This document shows, in pieces, positions 1 to 12,338 of a stretch of DNA of 64,000 bases; the first letter of the stretch is position 1, and each line of letters opens with the position of its first letter. The notes beneath the pieces were generated by a model, which made no database searches, had not been told where the DNA came from, and saw nothing but the letters and a program-made list of their open reading frames with translations. The stretch covers positions 1 to 64,000 of the forward strand of contig NW_025778842.1 of NCBI RefSeq assembly GCF_021130785.1. Direction: 5' to 3'. The stretch comes from Homalodisca vitripennis. Lineage: Eukaryota; Arthropoda; Insecta; Hemiptera; Cicadellidae. Made by a program: the position numbers and the translations under genes.

Positions 1-405
1 TCAAATAGGATCAGTACTAAAATGAGTTGAAGTAGGTGTATGCTAGCTCACAAGGATTAAAATGCCTTAATAAATTATGTTTGGTTTGCTTAAATTCAAT
101 AAATATAAAAACATATTTTGCGGACTATAACAGAAATATGGTCTATATGTTTTTTAATTATTTAATTAGTTCCTTAAAGAACACCTGATCTCTTCTACAG
201 AACAGTAAATAAGAGAAGGGGAAGTTATACATAATAGAAACGTCTGATTAGGTTCCAATATAAATAAAAATATTCAATCTTTTACTGTAAGTAATTAAAA
301 ATAATAGTATAATTTTTATAAAAAAAGAGTCGATGTAGAGAATAATGCGTCCAGCTGAACTGCTAAATCGAGAGGGATCATTGCTGGAGTAAAGTACTTT
401 AATAA
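1..405 (+). repeat. Module M0, 3' part only
   Basis: This is the 3' half of the recurrent module. It holds the pyrimidine-tract/AG block 'tgatctcttctacag' near 186-200 and the terminal block with 'agaataatgcgtc' and 'gctggagtaaag' (about 335-395). Its upstream half should lie left of the window, because the duplicate at 41668 is preceded by one (M11). Confidence 0.65.
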
Positions 406-589
406 TAATGGTGTTTAAGTATTATTGCATTAAATAACTTGTTTTTTATTGCCTAATATAAAAAGGCTACTTTTATTGAAACAATAATTTATGTATATAC
501 TTTTTGGAGCAATTTATACTCTATATTTGCCTTTATTTTACTAAACTGTATATACTACATTAATTCTATATCTCTTTCTGCGGCCTAGT

Positions 590-1146
590 GCCTAAAATAC
601 CATTCCTTATTGGATTAAAATATTCACGTACAGTGACAGACCAATGAACCATTTGTTTCACGAATCAGCTGTTTACTGTACACTCACCAACCAATCACAA
701 CGGTTGACTTATCAATTGCCCACCTTGCAAGCGTAGGCACGCTTGCTCATTATACTCTCGGTCCCGCCTGGGGCACTTATGTACACTCTAGCCACTGCTT
801 ACCATACTTACTCTCTCCCCCATGGTGTTACTCTCTCATTTAAATATTTAGTTTATCTCTATTTGTTGTACATTTACATTAACATTAAAGTCAGTGCTCT
901 GGATTGGCAATCTCTACCAGAACGTCTCTGCTCCCGGACACCCGCGTCTACCGTGCTCTACAGGACTGGCCACAGTGTTATGAACTATTCGTTTGCGGTC
1001 GTATTGTGCGTGAGTGAATCCGTGAAGGACATCTTCCGTCTTCACGCCTGCCGACAAGACAGCAGACCTATTTCCACACTTACTGATCACAACCTGGCCC
1101 TCAACAACAGCAGACTACGGTTAGGTACCTCTCATGAAAACAAAGG
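590..1146 (+). promoter_or_regulatory. GC-richer CCAAT-box patch with donor-like end; promoter/first exon or solo LTR candidate
   Basis: This ~550 base patch is visibly richer in G+C than its surroundings. It has two CCAAT boxes (near 640 and 692), a TATA-like 'cattatactctc' near 750 and a good splice-donor match (AAAG|GTAACT) at 1145-1146. The longest open frame (149 codons from 743) is not kept in the duplicate, where an indel changes its end, so a protein is unlikely. A promoter with a non-coding first exon, or an old LTR, would both fit. I could not find convincing flanking direct repeats. Confidence 0.35.
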
Positions 1147-2770
1147 TAACTGTTTATTTTCTGCACTTTATTTGAATATGCACTGTTCATAAACTCATTA
1201 TGTATAACCTGATGAACTCTTGTTAAAATCATTGTGTTCGGCGTCTTCACTGCCTAGTGTGAAGTGGTCCTTCTTAATCGAGCCTCTGAAATATTATTTC
1301 ACGGTTCTCATAACCAAAATTCATTCTTTTCAAATGGTATAAGCAACAAATATATCAATTAAATAAGAGTATTATTAAATCATACAAATAACCAAAGACG
1401 TTTATTTTTTTATTTATTAAATATTCTTAATTCATGATTTTGATTAAAATCCGTTTAGTTTCAGATTAACCATTAAAATCCTCAAATTTTATCAAATATC
1501 CGATATGGAAAATCCCACGAAAAGCTTAAACTATTATAAAAAAGAATTGAGACTTTGTTGAAAGTTGAAGGCTGTCTTTTTACCACATGTTGCTGTCTTT
1601 TTAATCTTCATCTTATGGAAAACGATAACTCTCATAGGATAGTCTAAAAATAAGAACAATTCATAACATTATTTTTACCAGCCACACAGTAAGCTTGGTT
1701 TTACAAAATTGAAAGGTCTTGATTTTCCAAGGAGCTAGTGTTTGGTTCCTCGGAATATAGTATATTGTGACACCTGCATTAGTGTATTCTCTTTCTTTTC
1801 AAGACTTCCAATAATCAAAGTTAAATAAGTACATGGATTACTTTAATTATACCAAGTAAGAAATATTCTAGATAATTTCCTTAGGTCCTTGATAATGATA
1901 AGAATTTGTAAAGAGTAGAACTACTATTTTGGGGCTTCCCTAAGGATGGAATCGCTTCTAATCCCCATAAACCTTTTTGTGGACGATCTGCTTAAGTCAC
2001 AGAGTAGATTTGGTCTCTTTTGAGAGGGGTTATAAAATATAGTTCAATCAAATGACTGTTTTAACTATTTATTAAAAAAAAATTCTCTTAAAATTATAAA
2101 AACGTATAATTTGTTAAATATAACAAAAAAAAACACTTCTCAGCATGTTTTAAATTCCAATAAAATTTGCAAGCAATGAGCAATGTATAAATGTAATATA
2201 TTTTTTACTAAGAAACTGATAAAAATATATCTGGACTCTAATACATTGACGCCTACTGTAATCATTTTTCAAACTTTTTCCAAACTCTCTATTTTTCAAA
2301 ATTATATAGCTAAAATTTGCATGTATATTTAAAGTAACATAACACACGTTATTCTAGATCAACAGGAATTCTACCACTGCAATTAACTAAATCTTATTCT
2401 AACACCAACTCATACTATCTAGCTCACGTGCTTTTTATAAATATGAGTAAACAGTTTCCAAATTTTAGTTTTTTCAATGAAATTTCTACAATTATTTTCA
2501 AAAGGAAAGTTAACCAGTGGTTATTATCATTGTCTATTGAGGAGGCCGAGGCGGTGCTGTCTACGAACTACGGGCGGACAGTTTGACATGTAAACAGCCA
2601 CCACTCCTATCCCATCATCATTCATTATCACTAACCTATTATAATCTGCGGTGACCCTGCTTAATTACCATTGTAGCTAATATGTATATGTTTTAAAATT
2701 AATAATATTCAATGTTTTAAAAACAGGTACAAATCAAAATTACGGCGGTTTTTTCCTTTTAATATATTCA
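1147..2770. other. No gene seen
   Basis: A+T-rich sequence without a supported gene. A short G+C-rich spot lies at 2540-2590. It can be read as about 17 open codons ending in TGA, but nothing identifies it. Confidence 0.5.
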
Positions 2771-2850
2771 TTGCATATTCGCATGTGTATGTGCATGCAT
2801 ATATGTATATATGTATGTGTGTGTGTATGTATGTGTGTGGTGTGTAATGG
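2771..2850. repeat. TG/ATGT-rich simple repeat
   Basis: Imperfect tgtatg/tgtg tract. The same tract is at about 44412-44492 in copy 2. Confidence 0.8.
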
Positions 2851-5570
2851 TGTATTATTTTGTACTATATTTATAGTCTTTTTTTTAAAATTATATCCAG
2901 TCCGTTATTTCTTCAGGCGTGAGCAACTCGAGTCTGCGCACAGGCATCATAGCCCATGCAGGCTCATTTCCCGAGGACAATGTTTTTTATACATGATGTT
3001 ATTTTTATGATGTTTATTTTATGTTGTTTTTTTTATGTTGTTTAGTTCAACAGTACATAAATTTTTGGATCTCAAATTCCTACTTATATTTAAAAAGTTA
3101 AACCCACTATTTGGGGTGAAAGATCTGTGAAAGAACCACTTAAGGCTCTCTTCAGGATCGCGTCCTTTCTTCTTGTTATGGACGTTTAGGTCTGTAACAG
3201 TACAGGTCTTTTGGCACAGGTGTATGCAGATGTGATGACATGATAATTCTAGTAACTGGTAAATTGAAACCTCAGTCACGTCTAATAACCTAAAGGGTGC
3301 AGTAAACGGTAAAATAGGATTGTCTTTGGCTGCCCTTGTCAACTTTAGAGAAGGGCATCATTTGGAGCCATCGGTCCTTCTTGCCGAGGAGGCTCTACTA
3401 TCGAGTTGATGTCTCAAGTTAAGTTCTAAATGTTGCTGTTGAAAGGTGACTGAGTTGAGGACCACAACGGAAGAGGTGTTACTAGGAGAATACGGTTTCT
3501 AATGCAGTTCAGGCTTTCAATCGGAGAGTCATGTGGTTTACAGCCTGATCTATTGTAATCAATAACCGGAGGTAACCCAACTGATCCGGTTACTGCCTTA
3601 GATGGTTGTCTTAGTCTAGCTTATTTCTGTATTGTAATATTGAGGATAACTGTTTACTCACTTTAGTGGGAAGGGCCTTATCTAATCTTACGCTATAAAT
3701 GAGTTGCTAAATAACCATGCTGATTCAGGTGTATAATGTGCTATACATGATTTTAGAACACAAGTCTCAACGATTTACCTTTGGCAAATCCTTCAGAATT
3801 ATAAGGTTATCAACGAATGATTTGTTCAAAGGGGGCTTCACAGATCAACGCCATGCTCTGTGATACCTTATAAGGTTTTCTTTATAAAACAATAACTAAG
3901 AAAATAGTACACATTTAAAATTTTGGAAATTGTGCGTTGTAAGACTTGATTCACAGAAAAACAAACTGTAATTAATTCATGGAAAAATAGTCTCAAATGT
4001 GGGCATCAGTTTAATTACATTGAGAAAGAATACTAGAACATTCTTATAATTTATACTTTGTGGTTTAACAACCTCAAAATATAAACTCTTTTTAGAAAAG
4101 TATATATTTGAAAGTTCTTCCTCTCAATTTCCAATCCAAAAAGCATACTACAAAATAGTCGTTTATAAAGGCTTAAAAAAACATGAGTTATTAAATATTT
4201 ATCATTTGATTATAAATTAAAAATGAAGTAGCCCAAATACGTATTTATAAATATTTAATATGATGCGCAGCAAGGAAAAAGGTTTGCTTATGCTTCAAAA
4301 TAACTTTAGTTTTTTATTGTAACTAAATGGTAGTTCCTGTTTTTTTAAGTTATTACTGCAATGAATGAACACTTAAAGATTGCAACATGCCAATATTTTA
4401 GATAATATATGCATTGCGTTGTTCATTGTGCCCTTAAGTGTATCCAAAATTGCTAGTTTATGTATCATTCCACTATGTATTCTGTTCTATTATACATATC
4501 TGGCGTTAATGTGTCTCACGTGTGCATAATAAACAGTCTTTTTACCTTATTTCTTAGACACAATTTTCAAAAAAAACCTCTAATTGGTTTATTTAATGAT
4601 TTATGAATTTATAAATTGGAGTCTACTTTCTTAATAACTAGATTATTTAGCTAATAACGTTTCAAAATGTAATATATTATCAAGATTGTTATTTGAGATA
4701 ATATACTCATTTATAAGCTTGCATTCTTTCAAAGCTTCGTGTGAAATTCATTACTAGTGTATGCTGATATAAAAGTGAATAATATTCTCTCACAATGAGG
4801 CTTTGTATCTGAGACGCTTACATAATGAGTAATAATAATATCTCCTGTGTGTCAATTCTACTTCGAGTTATTATATTTATTTGTGAGCCACTGGTATTGT
4901 GTTAATTTGAGTTTACAATTATCGCTTGATATTAAATCGACTTTCAGGATTATCTAGTAATGTGACTTAATTGCCTATTGAGACACTCGCCTATTAAAAA
5001 ACGTTTTGGGACATATCCCGCAAGATAAACAATGTTATTAGAAGATAGCAGAATATGCATATTGGTTTAACGTGTTATTGCTGCCATCTATATAAGTGCT
5101 TAATCATATTTAATACGATTTTCATCTTACTGTTAAATTGCTAAGTGTTAACAATTGATTTAATTTGAAGTTAATTTCATTAAACATTTTAGGGAATTCT
5201 TTAAAATAAAAATACGCATACATTTACATTGAATTTAAGTAATGGACACATAAAATTTTGTTAACATTGTACACATTAGGTGAATATGTATTATAGTATT
5301 ATAACAAATCGAAATGTCTTTAAAACAGTTAGTTTGCATTCATAATTAAATCTTAAATATGTATATTTAAGATTCCTGTTATGTTATTTATGTTAAGAGT
5401 TATGTTATTTTTATAGTAAAAACGTTGTGTCGAATAGACTCACTGGATATTGTACCTAAACACTAATAATGTAGCACAATCATCACAACTTGAGACAGGG
5501 AATAGTCTTATTGTACATTTTATAATTATGTGTTATTCACTCATTTCTGTCCTTAAAATTTATGTGTTTG
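2851..5570. other. No gene supported; one short minus-strand open stretch
   Basis: Mostly A+T-rich. On the minus strand at about 2898-2981, roughly 26 codons ending in TAA read as ordinary protein-like sequence with a balanced residue mix (the segment includes PVRRLELLTPEE). This could be a decayed exon or transposon piece; no family is recognised. 3130-3660 is slightly richer in G+C, with no long frame. Confidence 0.4.
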
Positions 5571-6647
5571 GTTAATCAGACAACAAACGTTCTGTCTAGT
5601 GATAGAAGAAGTCGTGACGTCAGCAATATAAGTAGAGAGGTGAGACGTACGCAGCAGTTGACATAAAATATTATTTTATATCCATGGAAACAACATAGCT
5701 TTTACAATTTAATGTTTTTAATAATTCTAAAGTGTTTTGTCGCTTCATTTTTCAAATTTCGTTGAGTTCATAGTTAGTCACGGAAGTACCACCAGGAACA
5801 CGATGTGATGGTTTGAAGCAGGTCAGGACCAGGACTTACAGGTATGAGTTACGTTAATTCAATATAACTCATAGTTTTTACTCACTATTTCTCGTTACAC
5901 AAAGCAGTTTACATTCTAGTTTTATCCATAATTTAAAGCACAAAACACCAGAATAGTTAATATGTAGGGCTAAAAGAAGTACAAATTAAAAATAGTTAAA
6001 ACACTGCATTGTTATGTTTTATGTAAAAGCTACTAATTTATGTTTGGTGTTATATATAATCCTCTTAGTACCCAAATAGTACAGGGAGAATCAGTTTACA
6101 TTATTTTACACTACTGAGATGCCAACATATATTGGCAGTTTCACGTAGTGTTATCAAAAATATATATAACTGTTAATGGGAGACATTTTCATACTTGTTT
6201 TTTTGCAGCAATCTTTCTAGCATTTCTCGTAAGCAAGATATTCGTGATGAGTTGTACTTAGTCAATGCTTCTTATTTAAAATATAACAAGAGCAACTAAT
6301 TTTGTTTAACTTGTATACTATAATTTTTAAAAACTCAGTGCCAAAACAATGTGAAATAAATTTGTTCTAGAAGTTTCAACTCATTCTATTACTTACTGAA
6401 ATTCACACCAGAGCTCGCTTTCAGAGTACAAGAGACAATAACAGACCCACCAAAATTATAAATTATTAGGAGTACCTAAATAGATTCTAATGCTAGATTT
6501 ACATATTGAATTTTCCCTTTGTAATATTATTAATACAATTTCTGTTTCATGTCGATATAAAATAAGTAGTTTTTGGGAATAATGCGTCAGGTAAACATCT
6601 AAATTGAGAGGGCACCCTGCCGGAGTGAACCATTGCCTGAATAACCC
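5571..6647 (+). repeat. Module M1, complete copy
   Basis: This is the best-preserved module. Block A is 5571-5640 (gttaatcagacaac, TGACGTCA). Block B is 'atatccatggaaacaac' near 5679. Block C is 5788-5858, with 'accaccaggaacacgatg' and 'ggaccaggacttacag' followed by gtatgagtta. Block C2 is the 'aaagcagtttacattctag' stretch near 5900-5925. Hairpin block D is at 6061-6100. Block E ('acaccagagctc' plus pyrimidine run) is 6391-6444. Block F is 6519-6647. No reading frame is maintained through it or between copies. Block C ends in a near-consensus splice donor (CAG|GTATGAGT at 5842). Confidence 0.75.
5615..5634 (+). promoter_or_regulatory. CRE-type site followed by TATA-like box in module M1
   Basis: A full TGACGTCA palindrome (5615-5622) is followed within a few bases by 'aatataagta' (5625-5634). 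The pair is repeated at 47244 in copy 2. Related modules have TGACGTAA or TTTACGTAAA at the same place. A bZIP-driven promoter is inferred, not shown. Confidence 0.4.
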
Positions 6648-6997
6648 TAGCACACATCTTTAGCAATTTGTTTTATACAAAAGCATCAGTACATATTTAA
6701 ATCCAGAATCCAAAAGGCAGGGCTCTCAGTGGCACACAGAATCCTCTCCCAAACACAAAAAAGTGCATATGAGCAAGTCTTGTATCAAAACAATGCTGTT
6801 TACCTTCTTTGACGTTCGAGAAATCGTCCATTTTGAGTTTGTGCAGCGAGGAAAGCTGTCAACGCAGTATTTTACCTAAAGGTGCTCGAGACCGAAACGC
6901 GGGATCGCCCGCGCCCGGGCTGATAAAGTCATCTTCAAGATCCACCATGAAAATGTCACAAACCACACGGCCTGTGTGATATTTTTGTTCCACTTAC

Positions 6998-7193
6998 TGA
7001 AGAGAGAGATATGAAGAGAAAGCACTGGGAGTGGGTGGAGCACATCCAAGCTCCAGTTTTAAAGCTCCTGAGAGGCACTCCAGTCGAGGAGTTCCAGGGT
7101 GCTTTCCAAGTGTGGCAGAATTTGTCTACCCAGGTGTGTTTATGTAAGACTATTTTAAAGTATTTTGACCATTTGCACCAATCGGATGAATAA
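6998..7193 (+). pseudogene. Tc1/mariner-type transposase, C-terminal remnant
   Basis: An open stretch ending in TAA at 7191-7193 encodes a tail of the type HWEWVEHIQ..VLKLLRGTPVEEFQGAF..W. It resembles the C-terminal end of insect mariner-like transposases, which commonly read as W..xE.I...V...L..IP.EEFQ..F..W..R...CI...G.YFEG. The final G-x-YFEG-like part is degraded. Upstream catalytic domains are missing. The same relic, with a small internal deletion and substitutions, sits at 48628-48818. It is a dead fragment; family recognition is from memory of the motif. Confidence 0.5.
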
Positions 7194-8868
7194 ATAAGTT
7201 TTTTTCCACAAATTCCCATTACTTTCATAATGCACGCTGTATCCTCATGTCTCATCAGGTGCACAACTAAGTGCTCTGCAATGTTGACTGACACTATCCA
7301 AAAGCACGGTGGAACTACTGAGTCTTCCACTCATAATGCAGACATAGTGGGACGGGCTGATTCAATGTCTATGTTGATTCATCTCCAGTTCATCTTCCTC
7401 TTAGTGCAGCGTATACAACCTGATGCTGTTGCAGATGTCTTAAATCTCGAGTCATGTTCGTCTAAAGGGGTCCAAAAATAGTCGGCGACGAGAATCAAAA
7501 AGGTTAATAAAACGAAACCCCATATCGCTTCGACATTTAACTTTCACAGCCTTCCTCACTGAATCATCCATTCTCACTATAGCAGGGTTATGTGTGGAAG
7601 AATTAATTGTACGTAAGATTGTTTTGAGTGCAAAACTTTTATTTCAGTTGCTTCACGTAAGAAGAAGGTGAACTGGAGCTTAACTCAACATTCACATTGA
7701 ATCAGCCCTTCCTACCATGATGGCGCTACTGTGTTTCGAATTAGTGCAAAATATGAATTACATTATGGCTTTGTCCAACCTTGGAGTTAGGGCTGAGCGT
7801 CATAGAAGCCTTTCACTTAGTAATTTCGTATGATTTTTCTTTTGTCCCCGTGTATGTATTCATGTCTTTCCTGTATGATTGTCTGTTTATCTACCAGCAA
7901 GATATCTCGAAAACTATGTGAGCTGTAAAGTTTAAATTTTTCATGCAACCTCATTAAAGTCTATTACAATTTCACCCAAAAATTCACCCAAATATTATAC
8001 AATATTAGTGATAATTTCTCATTTATTACATATAAAGAGTCTCATTTTACTTAACTCTCCTAAAGGATTAAGCTACTGAGCAACAAGGAATGAAGTCTAT
8101 ATTTCCAATACATTATTTCGTTGCTAGAACTGAATTATTAAAAAAATTAAAGGAATTGTAAGTCTGATGCTATAACCCTATAAAACTCATCCAGTGTGGT
8201 ATATAGACCGAGTTACTGCGAAATGAAAATGCTCCTGTTGTGACATGGATTACTCCCACATGGTTGTTAGGATTATTCCTATGAAAACGTATAGCAACGA
8301 GCCTTTAATGCTTTCTCACATTAGGCTGACAACAATAGAAACTCCCTAGAGCCAGGTCAGATGAGTAAACGGAACAGGCAGGAAAAAATTAATTCTCAAA
8401 CATTCAGGACCTTGAACGATACGTCCTATCATACAGTGAGACGGGTCGTGGGAAAGATACTTCTAAACCGAACTCTTATTTTTCTTCACATCGCCTTCCT
8501 TAAAGCAGAACTTTGAACCTCCATTCTTTGTTTGAACTTTATTTTTGACGATGGAAGGATTGTGAAGGAAACAGGATTTTTCGGACATTTGCCATCGTTC
8601 ATTGAAATAAAAAATCAGTAACACTACGTTTCGAGATCTGCAATCTGATCTCTTATGGCAGACCAACCAATCAGTCAACCATCAGTCGAGATTAGGCCGC
8701 TTTGGTTTCCAATTCTAAAAAAATGAAATAAAGAGAAAACCAAAGAAAAAAAAACTTTCGCATTTTTTTAGAAAAATATAATAAGAAAATTAATTGCATT
8801 AGTGAGTTGAATTAGAGATTGTCACAAAGTATTTTTAAATAGTTAAGAATAAACGTATTGATAATATA
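7194..8868. other. No gene supported; probable old transposon debris
   Basis: 7345-7480 and 8340-8700 are richer in G+C. 'tctgtttatctaccagcaagatatctcgaaaac' near 7880-7915 resembles low-copy repeat debris that is common in arthropod genomes. CCAAT-like 'aaccaatcagtcaacc' lies near 8664. No open frame looks real. Confidence 0.35.
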
Positions 8869-9300
8869 CAGGGTGGTACATAAAGTCCTGCACGGGTATA
8901 ATATTTTCTGAACGATAACAGATAAAGAAACAAGATTTGGTACATCAATACTACACCTAAAAATCTACTTTTTGAAGGAACTATCAGTTTTCTGTAATAT
9001 CATGGGGACGTCCCGCAAGGAGTCAGAAGGAAATCTTAAATAGGAGCATAGGTCAATATGGACATCATTTTAAAGGGCTTATCTAGCAGAGTTTAATGCC
9101 GCAAACCGCACTCAAAAAGATTGATCCAGTACAAAATGGCGGCTGTTCAAAGATTTTACTTGGTTACATTTTATTAGTAGCCATAACCCCAGTAAAGCAA
9201 AACTGCAACCAAACGAATACTGCAGCTAACTACTACATTATGCTTGTCAGTTGTACAGAAGTGAATTATGACATTAGTTATCCTCAAGGGTTACAGATTT
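8869..9300 (+). mobile_element. Transposon-like terminus (ACAGGGTGGTA) and relic
   Basis: 'tacagggtggtacataaag' begins exactly at the right breakpoint of duplication copy 1. The same 'acagggtggta' start occurs at 31465, followed by unrelated sequence. Such CAGGGTG starts are typical of insect DNA-transposon termini next to TA. No matching inverted end or transposase is visible; the short frame at 9096-9308 is not recognisable. The right limit is a guess. Confidence 0.35.
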
Positions 9301-10194
9301 GGTCCTAATATATTGATAACGGGGAAAACCTGATAACAGTAACAATTAGAAATCTCTTATCTTTGGGTCGCAGTTAGGACTTTCCTATTAGCCAGTCTAT
9401 TCATAGTAGGCTATTCTAGTTTTCTTGTTTTAGTAGTGCTGTCCATCCATTTTATCAGTGCGCTTTAGTACAAAAGAGTTTGTCGTATTGCTTGTAGTTC
9501 TCAACTACATCTAGTACTTAAAATCTACGTATGTAATCTTTTACAAGAATCGTGAATCTTAATGAATCATAATAATAATTTGCTGCCTAATTCATGAGAT
9601 TCTATAAAGATTACGTAATCAGACGTCATTAGTTGTCTGGATATTCTCAGTTTAACAAATAAAATTTTAAAATGTATTTAATTGTGGTTGCAAACTGAAG
9701 TAAAATAATGTATAATGTACAATTTGTGAAATGAATGTTTCTTTGTTGTGTTTTGGGTGTTTTGCAATGTTAACTACACAATTAATTCATTCGGCGGATC
9801 CAATTTTATTATTTACGTTTTGTTCGTTTTTGCTGATTATGGAGTTATATTCAAAACATTTAACTTTTGACAACAATTTAAATCTCCTCTTTCACTAATG
9901 TTTCAAATAATTTACTGTTTATTTAATAACTTATAAATGTATTAACTTGTGATTCCTAAATAACTGTAGAAATGCGATTCAAATTCACTGTAATGTATAC
10001 TACTGGAATTAGATACATCAGAACAAAAACTTGGATGAAATCTCCGTTGGTTCTTTTAGTTGCAGATATACTAGTCATAACATGACATCGAACAGTGTCC
10101 CTGTATACTGTATCAAAACAGTAATATTTAATATTTACTTACTAATGTAAGACTAGTAATAAAACATATTGCTCTCAATGTTATGTATGTGATT
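9301..10194. other. No gene seen
   Basis: A+T-rich sequence without recognisable structure. Confidence 0.5.
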
Positions 10195-10672
10195 GGGTAA
10201 TCAGATAACAAGAAACGGATTATAGCCCGCCGTAGACATGACGTAAAAACCACGTTGTTGCAAAGGAAGTAAAAGTAAAAACTAAAATAAAAAAAAAACT
10301 GGTGAATAATAAATAATTGTTTATTAATTAATAATTGTTAATTTATATGGAAACAACAAACCTCAGGTACTTCAGTGTTTATCGATAAAATCATTGTGTA
10401 GTGTATAAAATCCGTTGAACTTATTAAGATGAGTTTTAAAAGCAGGACCAGGAACAAATGCGATGGCCAAAAGTTTGACAAGGACCATGTCATTTTTCAG
10501 TTTAATGTTAAAAGTCCTGAACCACGCAGAACGAGGAAATCTACAACGTAAGTACGAAGGCAAAGATCAATATCATGCCAAGCACTTAAATATGAGTTAC
10601 TTTTATTATTTAGAAGCCAAAGATTTTTCTCGAAATATTCTTCTTGCCAAAAGTAGTTTACATCGTTATTTT
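10195..10672 (+). repeat. Module M2
   Basis: Block A: gggtaatcagataacaag and TGACGTAA (10195-10260). Block B: 'tatatggaaacaacaaa' near 10343. Block C is split: 'agcaggaccaggaac' at 10441 and 'atgagttacttttattattt' at 10591. Between them lies ~130 bases not seen in other copies, including a donor-like AACGTAAGTA near 10548. C2-like sequence follows to 10672. Downstream blocks are not recognisable. Confidence 0.6.
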
Positions 10673-11861
10673 AGCGATTACATTCACAGCAACTATGTAA
10701 TAATAACGTGTTTATATTTAATAGGATTTAATATTATTAATCTTTAGATTGCAGAAATCCATCGATTGCACAAATTCAAACCATATTGTAAATATAATTT
10801 TCTCAAAATTACCAGATTTCCTTAAGGTACCAAATGTTTACAAACCCAACACTTATTAAAATAATGTAATCGTCTGGTCACTAAAGGTGAATTAGAATAT
10901 TTTATAACTATGTACATTAGCTAAAATTGTTGATCCTATATTTATCAGGATAATTGAAAGTGGGTTGACGTATGATAGTGTTATGATTTTGTAACTTTGT
11001 AGGATTGTGTGTTGAGGGAGAGTGTCTTTTGATAGTAGTAAATGTAGTGACAGGAAGGGGAGAGAGAGAGAGAGAGAGAGAGAGAGATATTATGTTGTGT
11101 ATTATGTTGCGTGAGTGTATAAGTGTGTGAGAGGTTTCAAGTCTCCTAACAAAATGTTATCGATATAATCTTTTTCTTTGGTGTAAATTAAATTCATATT
11201 TTCTTTATTATTATAAATCACTCATTATAACGTAATCATTTCTGTTATTATTAGCAACAACAAAGCATTAGCGACAACAGTAGCAACAACACCTTCTTCA
11301 TTTAAAAACTAGCCGTACGTTTACATATTTCTATCTTGCATAAAATTGAAAATTATAATAATACTTAACCCAAAATGTGAGTTAGCTTACAAAAATTGTT
11401 TAGAGGATAGACTTATTAACGTTATAACATCCGTATACAGATAAAGTAAATATATTTTATATTCTAATATGGGTGGAAAATTATTTGCCTGAAAAAAGTT
11501 TAACCTGAATTACGTACGCTTTACTATAAATCTATAACTTTCAGAAACGTTATATACAGTTTATGAATAAATGTTGAAATATTCTGTGTTAAATGTTTAT
11601 AATAATTCCTAACTATTTTATGTATTATGTGGTTCTGTTGTAATAATTAGTATTTAGTTTTTATTAAGTGCATGTTTTAGAGTAATAGTGTATGGAATAG
11701 ACACACAACAAGGCTGTTGTAGTTCCAGACTTATGCGTGTCAACGCTTTAGCTTTTTTCATTACTTTAACAGGAATTTTGTTGCCTTTCAGTATTAGACG
11801 TAGCGTAAGAAATGCCTACCACACAGTTAAAAATTTAAAGAAAGTAGGGAAACAGCTGAAA
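10673..11861. other. No gene seen apart from a simple repeat
   Basis: A+T-rich. It includes the (GA)n tract listed separately and a CAA/CAG-like run near 11254-11295. Confidence 0.5.
11060..11087. repeat. (GA)n microsatellite
   Basis: About 14 uninterrupted GA units. Confidence 0.95.
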
Positions 11862-12150
11862 CATACCCAACAGTACAACATGTACAAATTACGTATATCC
11901 ATAGAAACAAAAATATATAGGTTTTATTCAGTATTTTTTCTACAGCTCAGTTCATGATGAAAATTGTTCTATTTCGAGCGAGTTCGGGAAACTCCTCCAG
12001 GATACATTATGGCCAGGACCAGGACCAGAACTTACAGATGAGTTACTTTTTTATTTTCTTAGAAATCACAGCATATTCTCCTCGATCTCTCACTAGCAAA
12101 GCAGTTTATACATCCTAGTTTTAGTGACAGAACATCGGAACAGTTGCATT
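11862..12150 (+). repeat. Module M3, central part
   Basis: Block B variant 'atatccatagaaacaaaaa' near 11894. Block C 'ggccaggaccaggacc' at 12011 followed by agatgagttactttttta. C2 'agcaaagcagtttatac' near 12095. Blocks D-F are not recognisable beyond this, where a tRNA-like stretch follows. Confidence 0.6.
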
Positions 12151-12267
12151 GACAACACTATTACTAAGTAACCACATTGAAATACGAGTTAATCATTTCA
12201 TTGAGAACTATACCTGCACCTTCTCATCTATTGGGCGCACGCTAAAGAAATATTACATATTCTACTG

Positions 12268-12338
12268 CCTTGGTAGTATGTGTTTACCGACTCGGCTATA
12301 CCACGTAAAGGGTCAGAGTTTGAGTTCCGAATCGGACG
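12268..12338 (+). other. tRNA-like A/B-box pair, possible SINE head
   Basis: 'ccttggtagtatgtg' and 'gagtttgagttccgaatcgg' resemble degenerate internal RNA polymerase III A and B boxes about 45 bases apart. No cloverleaf can be folded by eye. A tRNA-derived SINE head is possible. Confidence 0.25.

Larger units (their letters stand above)
1..8868. repeat. Segmental duplication, copy 1 (left-truncated by window)
   Basis: This segment matches 41668-50491 in the same orientation along its whole length, at an offset of 41,667 at the left end. Differences are mostly one- or two-base indels in homopolymers and short runs, with scattered substitutions, plus one larger indel near 5380-5400. Copy 1 contains module M0 (3' part), a GC-richer CCAAT-bearing patch, module M1 and a mariner relic. 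The match ends abruptly at 8868, exactly where a transposon-like terminus begins. Homology may continue left of the window. Confidence 0.93.

Noticed and set aside
743..1192. 149-codon open frame as a protein
   Set aside because: In the near-identical duplicate (42519-42779) an indel changes the second half, and the start is also shifted. No motif is recognisable, and composition follows the GC patch.
8463..8678. 71-codon minus-strand frame, also open in copy 2
   Set aside because: Openness in copy 2 only reflects recent duplication; no motif, and it sits in probable transposon debris.
10463..10747. 94-codon open frame in module M2
   Set aside because: It runs through non-coding block C, and no other module keeps this frame.
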